A stretch of 64,000 nt of DNA from Janthinobacterium lividum (lineage in GTDB: Bacteria; Pseudomonadota; Gammaproteobacteria; Burkholderiales; Burkholderiaceae_D), in assembly GCF_034424625.1 (NCBI RefSeq), contig NZ_CP139976.1, forward strand, positions 620,001-684,000, given 5' to 3'. The notes beneath the pieces are model-generated. The model worked only from the letters and a program-made list of their open reading frames with translations, was not told the origin of the DNA and did not search any database. Made by a program: the position numbers and the translations under genes. Shown in pieces: positions 1 to 7,954 of this stretch; within the stretch, counting starts at the first letter, position 1, and the number at the start of each line of letters is the position of its first letter.

Positions 1-36
1 CCGGCCTACAAGGAAATTGCCATCATTCGCCGTTAA
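1..36 (+). CDS. 3' end of an upstream gene (partial)
   Basis: The first twelve codons read P-A-Y-K-E-I-A-I-I-R-R followed by a TAA stop. The codon usage is GC-rich like the rest of the window and the stop is followed by an AT-rich intergenic region, so this is probably the tail of a gene starting outside the window. Eleven residues are too few to assign a family. Confidence 0.4.
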   Translation, partial: PAYKEIAIIRR

Positions 37-91
37 GGTGCATGTTCCTGCCATGTGCCAACCTAGGCGCGTGGCGTTTTCCTGCTCATAA

Positions 92-127
92 ATCTTTCTA
101 TATAACAATTTTGATATATAGAAAGAT
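92..127. promoter_or_regulatory. Perfect 13-bp inverted repeat upstream of TonB receptor gene
   Basis: Two arms, ATCTTTCTATATA (92-104) and TATATAGAAAGAT (115-127), are exact reverse complements separated by 10 bases. The element sits in an AT-rich island about 70 bases before the receptor start codon. No T-run follows either arm, so an operator or mRNA-stability hairpin is more likely than an intrinsic terminator. Its partner protein is unknown. Confidence 0.55.
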
Positions 128-199
128 GAATCCATTCGTTCTGTAATTACTGGCATTTTGATATCTTTCGCCTTCTCCCTAACCTTGAGAAGCGCAAAG

Positions 200-2923
200 A
201 TGCCTATACAATTCAAGTTACCACCGCTCACCGTAGCCGTATTGGCTATCCTGGGCGGTTCCGCATGGCAGGTGCACGCGCAAACGCAAGCGCCCGCAGC
301 GGATCAGCAGCCGGCGGCCACCCCGCCAGCCGTCGTGGTCACCGGTTCGCGGATTCCCCGCGCCAGCCTGGAAGGCCCGTCTTCCGTCACCATCCTGACG
401 GGGGATGAAATCACCAAGCAAGGGTACAAGAACGTCTTCGATGCGCTGACCAACCAGGTACAGAACAGCGGCTTTACGCAAGGCGAAGACTTCGGCAATA
501 CGTTCACGCCGTCGGCCAATACCATCAGCTTGCGCGGCCTGGGCCCGAACCACACCTTGATCCTGCTGAACGGCCGCCGCCTGGCCGACTTCCCCGTCGC
601 CTACGAAGGCACGGTCAACTTCACCAACCTGGCGAATATCCCGTCGAGCATTGTCGACCGCATCGAGATCCTCAACGGTGGCGCTTCGGCCATCTATGGT
701 TCCGACGCGATCGCCGGCGTGGTCAACGTCATCCTGAAAAAGCAGACGGAAGGTTTCGACATCAATGTCAAGGCGGGCGGCACCACGCGTGGCGGCGCCG
801 GCAACCAGCGCGTGCAACTGACGGGCGGCGGCAATTTCGACAAGTTGCATACCTTGTTCAGCTTGGAGCTGAGCCAGCGCGATCCGCTGTCGAGCCTGCA
901 GCGCGACTTCATGGCCACCCGTTCGGGCACGCCGACGAATATCGCCTCGCGCCGCGTGGTACAGGCGGGCACCTCCGGCAGCTACGTGGACCTGGGCGAT
1001 ACCTGCAACCAGTTCGGCGACCTGTTCGGCGGCAGCGTCGTCAAGTACCAGGCGAAGAACGGCAGCTATTGCGCCAGCCCGAAAGTCGGCCCCACTTATT
1101 GGACCACGCAAACCAAGAACCGCAGCCAGAACGTGTTCGGCAGCGCCAACTATGAGCTGTCGCCGGAAACGACCCTGTTCGCCGACTTCCTGATCGGCAA
1201 GAACTCGACCGAGAACAACACGCGCGGCCCGACGTGGACGTCGTCGTCGACGGGCAGCAGCTATTTCCGCAACCAGAACACGAATCGCTACGAAGCGTGG
1301 ACGCGTTATATATCGCCCGAGGAAATGGGCGGCGTGGAGCGCTACAACCGCAAGTGGGACGACCTGGCCACGGCCATCTCGCTGGGCGCCAAGGGCCGCA
1401 TTCCCGGCACGTCATCCTGGCAGTATGAAGCGAACTACAATGCCTCGGTGTACAAGAGCGAAAGCCACACGCCGCGCGCGCTGGCCAATATCGACAGCTT
1501 CTTCCTGGGACCGAAACTGGGCACCGACGCTGCCGGTGTGCCGATCTACGCCCCGGATCCTGCCCGCCTGTCGCGCCGTGTGACGGCGGCCGAATTCGAC
1601 AGCATCACGGGCAATTCCGACAGCGACGACAAGGCCTGGACGAATACCCTGAGCTTGTCCACGAATGGCGACCTGTTCCAGCTGCCCGCCGGCGTGGCGA
1701 AGATCGCCACCATCGCCGAAGTGGGCAAGCAGGGCTTCAGCAATGTGCCCGATGCGCGCCTGAACGACGGTTACTTTAACGTCGCCACCAAATCCGATAT
1801 CACGGCCGGCACGCGTACCCGCTATGCGCTGGGGGCGGAATTGAATCTGCCGCTGCATGAAAAGCTGACCGGTACCCTGGCCGGCCGTTACGACCGCTAC
1901 AGCTTTGCCGGCCGCCATGAGGGCAAGTTCACCTACAACGGCGGCCTGGAACTGCGTCCCGCGCCTGAGCTGCTGTTCCGCGCCAACTACGCCACCAGCT
2001 TCCGCGCGCCGGACATGAATTACATCTACAAGGCGCGCGGCACCGGTTACTATGCGAGCACCACCGACTACTACCGCTGCGGCGCGGCTGGCCAGGCCAT
2101 CGAAGGCTGCGAATTTGCCAACAAGTCGCCGGGTGCCGATTATGTGCAGAACGGCAGCCGCGATCTGCAGTCGGAAAAAGGCAAGTCGTTCGGCGTCGGC
2201 GCCGTCTGGTCGCCCAGCTCGAACTTCGACGTCTCCGTCGACTACTGGAACATCAAGATCGATGACCTCGTGACGAACCTGAGTTCGGACAAGATCTTGC
2301 GCGACGAAGCCGATTGCCGCCTGGGCAAGACGGATATCAATTCGCCGACCTGCGTCGATACCCTGGGCCGCGTCGAGCGCTTCGCGGCGAATGCCCTGAA
2401 CCGCGCCGGCGAGATCAAGACCATCACCGTCAATCCGATCAATGCGGCAAAGCAGAGCAGCAGCGGCATCGACGTGAGCCTGAAGTACCTGCTGCGCACG
2501 GCGGACTATGGCCGTTTCGCCTTCAAGGCCAACTACGCCAAGGTGCTGAGCAAGAAGTCGCAGCAATTCGTCGGCGACGAAGAGATCGACGAGACGAAAT
2601 CGCTGACGAACATGGATTGGCCCGACAAGCTGAACCTGAGCGTGAACTGGAGCGCGGGCGACTGGTCGAACACCCTGCTGGTCAGCCGCTACGGCAAGAT
2701 CCCGAACGCCGCCAGCACGGGCTATCTGACGCCGACGGCGCTGGCCAATATCAGCACCGTGTACCGCATCAACGACCGCGCCACCTTGTCGCTGATCGTC
2801 AACAACGTCTTCGACAAGATCAAGCGCGACGACAGCGGCGGCTGGCCGTACTACCCGGTGGGCAGCTACAGCCCGCAGGGTCGCCAGGGCTGGGTCGAAT
2901 TCAACTACCACTTCGGCTCGTAA
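200..2923 (+). CDS. TonB-dependent outer-membrane receptor
   Basis: 907-residue outer-membrane active-transport protein that imports a ligand using energy passed on by TonB. The start at 200 is preferred over an in-frame ATG at 158 because it directly precedes a good signal peptide (residues 1-27, ending W-Q-V-H-A) and has a GAGAAG purine run upstream. Next come a plug domain beginning near V-V-V-T-G-S-R, with the L-R-G-L-G-P-N-H-T-L-I-L-L-N-G-R-R segment typical of the family, then a long beta-barrel region ending in V-E-F-N-Y-H-F-G-S. Length and layout match large substrate-unknown receptors that often carry peptides or carbohydrates. A terminator follows directly, so it is probably monocistronic. 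The next gene encodes an exported carboxypeptidase, which could fit peptide uptake, but that link is inference. Confidence 0.93.
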   Translation: MPIQFKLPPLTVAVLAILGGSAWQVHAQTQAPAADQQPAATPPAVVVTGSRIPRASLEGPSSVTILTGDEITKQGYKNVFDALTNQVQNSGFTQGEDFGNTFTPSANTISLRGLGPNHTLILLNGRRLADFPVAYEGTVNFTNLANIPSSIVDRIEILNGGASAIYGSDAIAGVVNVILKKQTEGFDINVKAGGTTRGGAGNQRVQLTGGGNFDKLHTLFSLELSQRDPLSSLQRDFMATRSGTPTNIASRRVVQAGTSGSYVDLGDTCNQFGDLFGGSVVKYQAKNGSYCASPKVGPTYWTTQTKNRSQNVFGSANYELSPETTLFADFLIGKNSTENNTRGPTWTSSSTGSSYFRNQNTNRYEAWTRYISPEEMGGVERYNRKWDDLATAISLGAKGRIPGTSSWQYEANYNASVYKSESHTPRALANIDSFFLGPKLGTDAAGVPIYAPDPARLSRRVTAAEFDSITGNSDSDDKAWTNTLSLSTNGDLFQLPAGVAKIATIAEVGKQGFSNVPDARLNDGYFNVATKSDITAGTRTRYALGAELNLPLHEKLTGTLAGRYDRYSFAGRHEGKFTYNGGLELRPAPELLFRANYATSFRAPDMNYIYKARGTGYYASTTDYYRCGAAGQAIEGCEFANKSPGADYVQNGSRDLQSEKGKSFGVGAVWSPSSNFDVSVDYWNIKIDDLVTNLSSDKILRDEADCRLGKTDINSPTCVDTLGRVERFAANALNRAGEIKTITVNPINAAKQSSSGIDVSLKYLLRTADYGRFAFKANYAKVLSKKSQQFVGDEEIDETKSLTNMDWPDKLNLSVNWSAGDWSNTLLVSRYGKIPNAASTGYLTPTALANISTVYRINDRATLSLIVNNVFDKIKRDDSGGWPYYPVGSYSPQGRQGWVEFNYHFGS

Positions 2924-2943
2924 TTCACGCTTGCCAGAGCAAG

Positions 2944-2975
2944 GCCGGAGCAGCTGACGCTGTTCCGGCTTTTTT
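2944..2975 (+). terminator. Rho-independent terminator after TonB receptor
   Basis: GCCGGAGCAGC (2944-2954) and GCTGTTCCGGC (2959-2969) form an 11-bp stem with one G-U pair and a TGAC loop, followed by six T residues. It lies 20 bases after the receptor stop codon. Confidence 0.9.
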
Positions 2976-3008
2976 GTTTGCCACGGCGTTTTTACCTGAG
3001 CGCCACTC

Positions 3009-3014
3009 TATAAT
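3009..3014 (+). promoter_or_regulatory. Candidate -10 box for the M14 peptidase gene
   Basis: A perfect TATAAT lies 35 bases before the start codon at 3049, after the preceding terminator. No good -35 box at normal spacing was found, so only the -10 is offered. Confidence 0.45.
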
Positions 3015-3048
3015 GGCCCGCTTGTCCTCTCTCGATGGAGTTTGACCC

Positions 3049-4848
3049 ATGCTACGCCACGCCCTGCTGTCCGCCGCCATGTTGTCCCTGTTTGCCGTCA
3101 ACGCGCATGCCGCGCGCGATATGCGGCTGTTTTCCCTGAAAACAGTGGCCGACTACACGGGTTTCCAGGAGACGGGACGCTACGAGGAAGTCGAGGCCTT
3201 GTGCTTCCGCTTCGAATCCCACCACCCGAAACAGGCGCGCTGCTTCGAGTATGGCCGCTCGCCGGAAGGACGGCGCATGCTGGCGCTGGCCGTTTCCAAC
3301 ACGGGCGCGCTGACGCCGGACGAAGCGGCGCGCCGCAAGCTGCCGGTACTGCTGGTGCAGGGCGGTATCCATGCGGGGGAAATCGATGGCAAGGATGCGG
3401 GCTTCCTGGCCCTGCGTGAAATATTGGAGGGCAAGGCGGCTCCCGGCGTGCTGGACAAGCAGGTGGTACTGTTCGTACCCGTGTTGAATGTCGACGGCCA
3501 TGAGCGCTTCGGTGCGTGGAACCGTCCGAACCAGCGGGGGCCGAAGGAAATGGGCTGGCGCAGCACGGCACAGAATCTCAATTTGAACCGCGACTACATG
3601 AAGGCCGACTCTCCCGAGATGCAGCACATGCTGGCGCTGGTCAATGCCTGGGATCCGCTGGCTTACGTGGACTTGCACGTGACGGACGGCGCCCAGTTCG
3701 AACCCGATATCTCGATTCAGGTCGAACCCGTGCACGCGGGCGATGCGGCATTGCGCGCGGCGGGAACGGCGCTGCGCGACGGCGTGCTGGCCGACCTGGC
3801 AAAGCAGGGTTCCGATCCGAAGCCGTTCTACATGTCGTTTGCCGAAGAAGACAATCCGCAGTCGGGTTTTGTCGATTCGACGCCAAACCCGCGCTTTTCG
3901 CACGGCTATTTCCTGTTGCGTAACCGTTTCGGCGTGCTGGTGGAAACCCACTCGTGGAAGGACTACCCGACCCGCGTGCGTATCACGCGCAACACCATCG
4001 TTTCCCTGCTGTCGCAGATGGCGCAGCATGGCGCCGCATGGCGACAAACCGCAGTGGAGGCGGACCTGCGTGCGACGCAGCTGGCCGGCAGCCAGTTTCC
4101 CCTCAGCTACAAGACCACGGAGAAAAGCCGCATGATCGCGTTTCGCGGCTATGCCTATACGCGCACGCCGTCCGAAGTGTCGGGCGCGCTGATGACGCGC
4201 TATGACGAAAAGAAGCCGCAAATCTGGAACGTGCCGCTGCGCGACGAGATCGTGCCCGACCTGCAGGTGACCGCGCCGAAGGCCGGCTACCTGGTGCCAT
4301 GCGCGCAGGAGAAGATGGTGGGCGCCAAATTGCGCCAGCACGGCATCGCCTACGAGGAAATGACCTTCCACGGCTCCAGGGAGAATGTGGAAGTCTTCCG
4401 CGCCACGCAGGTGAAGTTCGGCGCGCAGTCGTTCGAAGGTCGCCAGACGGTGGCGGTACAGGGCGAATGGCAGAAGGAGGTGCGCCTGCTCGATAGCTGC
4501 GTGCTGTACGTGCCCGTCAACCAGCCGAAGGCGCGCCTGGTGATGGCGCTGCTCGAGCCGCGCGCGCCGGACTCGCTGCTGGCCTGGGGCAGCTTCAACA
4601 CGGCGTTCGAGCGCAAGGAATACATGGAGGACTATGTGGCCGAGGATGTGGCGCGCGCGCAGTTGGCGGCCGACCCGGCACTGGCGGCGCAGTTCCGGCA
4701 GAAGCTGGCCGATGAGCCCGCGTTTGCAAAGAGTCCGCGCGCGCGCCTGGAGTTTTTCGCCCGCCGCCACGCCTCGTGGGATGAGCGGCTGAACCTGTAT
4801 CCGGTCATGCGCATCGACGTGTTGCCTGTCAGTATCATGGATTTGTAA
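3049..4848 (+). CDS. Exported M14-family zinc carboxypeptidase
   Basis: 599-residue secreted metallocarboxypeptidase-like protein. Residues 1-21 form a signal peptide ending in N-A-H-A. Zinc ligands are visible as H108-A-G-E111 inside Q-G-G-I-H-A-G-E-I-D-G-K-D-A and H210 in Y-V-D-L-H-V-T-D-G. E299 in V-E-T-H-S-W-K-D is the probable catalytic glutamate. The catalytic domain occupies roughly residues 30-320, and a C-terminal part of about 280 residues has no assigned fold. A GGAG Shine-Dalgarno sequence lies upstream of the ATG. It should release C-terminal residues from peptides in the periplasm or outside the cell; substrate is unknown. Gene placement beside a TonB receptor and several other peptidases suggests peptide use. 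Confidence 0.9.
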   Translation: MLRHALLSAAMLSLFAVNAHAARDMRLFSLKTVADYTGFQETGRYEEVEALCFRFESHHPKQARCFEYGRSPEGRRMLALAVSNTGALTPDEAARRKLPVLLVQGGIHAGEIDGKDAGFLALREILEGKAAPGVLDKQVVLFVPVLNVDGHERFGAWNRPNQRGPKEMGWRSTAQNLNLNRDYMKADSPEMQHMLALVNAWDPLAYVDLHVTDGAQFEPDISIQVEPVHAGDAALRAAGTALRDGVLADLAKQGSDPKPFYMSFAEEDNPQSGFVDSTPNPRFSHGYFLLRNRFGVLVETHSWKDYPTRVRITRNTIVSLLSQMAQHGAAWRQTAVEADLRATQLAGSQFPLSYKTTEKSRMIAFRGYAYTRTPSEVSGALMTRYDEKKPQIWNVPLRDEIVPDLQVTAPKAGYLVPCAQEKMVGAKLRQHGIAYEEMTFHGSRENVEVFRATQVKFGAQSFEGRQTVAVQGEWQKEVRLLDSCVLYVPVNQPKARLVMALLEPRAPDSLLAWGSFNTAFERKEYMEDYVAEDVARAQLAADPALAAQFRQKLADEPAFAKSPRARLEFFARRHASWDERLNLYPVMRIDVLPVSIMDL

Positions 4849-4980
4849 CGCCCAGTATGACATCCAGTACGCGCGTCGCCGCACGGTGTACACCGGAGTT
4901 GTTAAATCGCATAGATTAATCGAAAGAAAATGCTATTCTCCGCTTGATGATGGCGCCGCCACCACGAGCAGAGACGAGGA

Positions 4981-6126
4981 ATGGGTAATAACACACTGTA
5001 TAACCAGCACCGCGAGACTTTTTTTCGCCTCTGCGACGCCGTGGACGAGAATCAGGTGGAACAGGTGCGCAGCCTGCTCGAGGCCACGCCGCTGCTGTTG
5101 ACCTTGCGCCGCTACAACATGGATGACGGCGAGTCGCTGCTGCATCTGGCCGCGGCCGCCGGCAGCCGCGACGTCTGCGCCCTGCTCGTGTCGCTGGGCA
5201 TGGACATCGATCTGCCCTTGCCCGGTTACCGCAACCATACGCCGCTGGACGCGGCGGCAAGCCATGGCCATCTCGATACCTGTCGCTGGCTGCTCGAGCA
5301 TGGCGCTGCCGTCGATGGCCTGCCGGACAATATCCTGTCGCCGCTGGACAGCGCCTGCATCGGCGGCCACCAGGACGTGGTCGCGTTGCTGCTGCAGCGG
5401 GGCGCCAATCCGAACCGCCTGCATACGCGCTGGAACCAGGCGCCGGTCGATATCGCCACCGGCTGGGGCTTTCCGGCGATCGCCCAATTGCTCGCTGCCG
5501 CCGGCGGCGTCAGCATACTCGACGTGCCGCAGCAGGCGGCCGCGTCGCCGCAGGAATCGATCCGCACCTTCATGCACAACAGCGCCGGCTGGGTGCTGCC
5601 CGCCGTGTTCAGCCCGGACAGCGGCGACGCGCGCTTTTCGCTGGGGATCAGCTGCATCGATGGCAAGAGCGATTTCAAGCTGCTGTTTACGGTCGGCCTG
5701 TTCCAGCAATCGCCGATGACCGAACTGGCCATCTGCCTGCCGGCCCGCTGGCCGCTGACCGTGCACGGCTTCACGGAGCACAGCCCATGGCGCTTTCCGG
5801 TGGCGCTGCTGGCACGCCTGGGACGGCGCACGCTCGATCAGGCCAGCCTGGCCGCGGGCGAGCTGCTGCGGCGCGACGATCCGCGCCTGGCGGACCTGGC
5901 CTGGCCGGACGGCGTCGATGCGCTGCTGGCCATCGACAAGCGCTGGAATCCGGCGCCCGAGGAAGAAGACATTGCCGACGATGACAAGGTCACCATCTAT
6001 CTGCTGGTGCCGGTGAAGTTCACCAAAAAAGGCGCGCCCGACGCCAGCACCTTGCCGGCCTTGATGCAGCGCAAGCTCAAAGGCAGCTGGAAAGTGTCGG
6101 CCCTGCCTGTCCCCGTCATTGGTTAG
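4981..6126 (+). CDS. Ankyrin-repeat protein
   Basis: 381-residue protein without a signal peptide. About four ankyrin repeats cover residues 45-170, with motifs such as E-S-L-L-H-L-A-A-A-A-G-S, T-P-L-D-A-A-A-S-H-G-H and S-P-L-D-S-A-C-I-G-G-H-Q-D-V-V-A-L-L-L. The remaining 200 residues are a mixed alpha/beta region not recognised. The GAGGA run sits almost against the ATG, an unusually short spacing, while an AGAGA lies further upstream. It ends three bases before the glycosyltransferase gene, so the two are almost certainly co-transcribed and translationally linked. Ankyrin repeats bind proteins; the partner is unknown. An AT-rich stretch at 4900-4940 probably holds the promoter. Confidence 0.88.
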   Translation: MGNNTLYNQHRETFFRLCDAVDENQVEQVRSLLEATPLLLTLRRYNMDDGESLLHLAAAAGSRDVCALLVSLGMDIDLPLPGYRNHTPLDAAASHGHLDTCRWLLEHGAAVDGLPDNILSPLDSACIGGHQDVVALLLQRGANPNRLHTRWNQAPVDIATGWGFPAIAQLLAAAGGVSILDVPQQAAASPQESIRTFMHNSAGWVLPAVFSPDSGDARFSLGISCIDGKSDFKLLFTVGLFQQSPMTELAICLPARWPLTVHGFTEHSPWRFPVALLARLGRRTLDQASLAAGELLRRDDPRLADLAWPDGVDALLAIDKRWNPAPEEEDIADDDKVTIYLLVPVKFTKKGAPDASTLPALMQRKLKGSWKVSALPVPVIG

Positions 6127-6129
6127 CTC

Positions 6130-7275
6130 ATGACAAAAAAAATTCTTCTCCTGAGCGTCTCGGCCGGCGCCGGCCACATGCGCGCGGCGCAAGCCATCGA
6201 GGCGTATGCGTCGCGCGATGGCGGCGCAGGCCCTGCGGCGCAGGCCCTGCATCTCGACGTGATGGACTTCGTCACGCCGGCATTTCGCAAGCTGTACACG
6301 GATTTCTATATCAAGCTGGTCAACAAGGCCCCCGCGCTGTGGGGCTATCTGTATCACGCCACCCACGATGCGCCGCGCGACAGCACCATGCAGCGCCTGC
6401 GCCGTGGCGTCGAGCGCCTCAACACGCGCGCGCTGATGGCGCAGATCGCCGCCTTCCAGCCAGACGCCATCATCTGCACGCATTTCCTGCCGGCCGAACT
6501 GCTGTCGCGCGCGCTGCGCCAGCAGCAGCTGGCTTGCCCCGTGTGGGTGCAGGTCACGGATTTCGACTTGCACCGCATGTGGGTGCATGAACAGATGCAG
6601 GGATATTTCGCCGCCACCGACGAAGTGGCGTTCCGCATGCGCCACGAAGGCATCCCCGCCGAACGCATCCACGTGACGGGCATCCCCATCATGCCCGCGT
6701 TTGCGCAGCTACCCGAACGCGTGTCGTGCGCGCAGGCGTTTGGCCTCGACCCGCAGCGCACGACGATCCTGCTGATGGGCGGCGGGGCGGGACTGGGCAG
6801 CCTTGAAACGGTCGCCGCGCGCCTGCTGGCGTTGCCGGGCGACTTCCAGCTGATCGTACTGGCGGGGAAAAACGCCGCCGCGCTGGCGGCGCTGCAGGCA
6901 CTGGCCGGCCAGTATCCGGGCCGCCTGCTGGCGCAAGGCTTTACCAGCGAAGTCGAGCGCCTGATGGCGTGCGCCGACCTGGTGATCACCAAGCCGGGCG
7001 GGCTGACCACCTCCGAATGCCTGGCCCTGGGTTTGCCCATGATCGTCAATTCGCCGATTCCGGGGCAGGAAGAGCGCAATGCCGACTATCTGCTGGAGCA
7101 GGGCGTGGCCCTGAAGGCATTCGATGCCGTCACCCTGGAATACAGGGTGCGCCTGCTGCTCGATCATCCCGAGCAGTTGCAATCGATGCGCGCGAAAGCG
7201 CTGGCCCTGGGCCGTCCGCGCGCCGCTTTGGACGTACTGGCGCAGGTGCTGCGCGCTGGCGCCATTCGTCAATAA
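6130..7275 (+). CDS. MGDG-synthase/UgtP-like glycosyltransferase (GT28 type)
   Basis: 381-residue GT-B glycosyltransferase. The N-terminal K-I-L-L-L-S-V-S-A-G-A-G-H-M-R-A-A-Q-A matches the start of monogalactosyldiacylglycerol synthases and UgtP-like diacylglycerol glucosyltransferases. The C-terminal half carries a G-G-G-A-G-L-G-S nucleotide-sugar loop and K288-P-G-G-L-T-T-S-E-C-L-A-L-G-L-P, the donor-binding signature of the MurG/GT28 clan. It likely adds a sugar from UDP-sugar or GDP-sugar to a lipid at the inner face of the cytoplasmic membrane. The actual acceptor and sugar cannot be read from sequence. It starts three bases after the ankyrin gene and is followed after ten bases by the phosphatase gene, indicating one operon. 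Confidence 0.88.
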   Translation: MTKKILLLSVSAGAGHMRAAQAIEAYASRDGGAGPAAQALHLDVMDFVTPAFRKLYTDFYIKLVNKAPALWGYLYHATHDAPRDSTMQRLRRGVERLNTRALMAQIAAFQPDAIICTHFLPAELLSRALRQQQLACPVWVQVTDFDLHRMWVHEQMQGYFAATDEVAFRMRHEGIPAERIHVTGIPIMPAFAQLPERVSCAQAFGLDPQRTTILLMGGGAGLGSLETVAARLLALPGDFQLIVLAGKNAAALAALQALAGQYPGRLLAQGFTSEVERLMACADLVITKPGGLTTSECLALGLPMIVNSPIPGQEERNADYLLEQGVALKAFDAVTLEYRVRLLLDHPEQLQSMRAKALALGRPRAALDVLAQVLRAGAIRQ

Positions 7276-7285
7276 CAAGGAAGCC

Positions 7286-7858
7286 ATGATGTTGCATGCA
7301 GTACTTTTGACGCTCGCCCTGGGGCTAGCCGCCGCGCCCGCCGGGGCGCAGCCATCGCCGCCACGCCATCCGGACTGGGCCACGCCGTTGCCGCAGGTGT
7401 CGAACCTGCACCAGGTCACGCCCGTCCTGTACCGCAGCGCCAGGCTGGACAGCGCCGACGTGGCCCAGCTGCAGGCGCTGGGCGTGAAGACGGTGATCAG
7501 CCTGCGCTCCTTCCACTCCGATACGCAGGTGCTGGAAGGCAGCGGCATCCGCGCCGTCCGTATTCCCATCAATACCTGGGCCATCCGCGACCGGCATGTG
7601 ATCGACACCATGCGTGCCATCCGCGCCGCCGGACAGCACGGTCCCGTGTTGCTGCACTGCCTGCACGGCGCCGACCGCACGGGCATGATGGCCGCCATGT
7701 ACCGCATGCTGTACCAGGGCTGGCCGCGCGAAAAGGCGATCGACGAGCTGAAAAATGGCGGCTACGGCTACCACGCCGTGTGGAAAAATATCGAAAGCTA
7801 CCTCCAGCGCGTGAATGTCGACGAACTACGCACGCGCATCGACGCACCGCAGCCCTGA
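7286..7858 (+). CDS. Exported protein-tyrosine/dual-specificity phosphatase-like protein
   Basis: 190-residue protein with a signal peptide ending A-A-P-A-G-A-Q. The cysteine phosphatase signature H-C125-L-H-G-A-D-R131-T-G is complete (HCX5R), and the V-I-S-L-R-S-F-H-S-D stretch matches the general-acid region of DSP-type enzymes. The start at 7286 follows an AAGGA ribosome site; an ATG three bases later is possible. It follows the glycosyltransferase after ten bases, so it is probably the third gene of that operon. A periplasmic location points to a small phosphorylated molecule or lipid (for example phosphatidylglycerophosphate or an inositol phosphate) rather than a protein, but this is inference. 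Confidence 0.85.
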   Translation: MMLHAVLLTLALGLAAAPAGAQPSPPRHPDWATPLPQVSNLHQVTPVLYRSARLDSADVAQLQALGVKTVISLRSFHSDTQVLEGSGIRAVRIPINTWAIRDRHVIDTMRAIRAAGQHGPVLLHCLHGADRTGMMAAMYRMLYQGWPREKAIDELKNGGYGYHAVWKNIESYLQRVNVDELRTRIDAPQP

Positions 7859-7954
7859 TACCCGATTTGCGTCGCCAGGCGCCGCGGCCGTTTCACGCCG
7901 GCGCGCCACTTCAGGCATGATGTCGTTTCATCCACACATCTGCCCGGAATCCGC

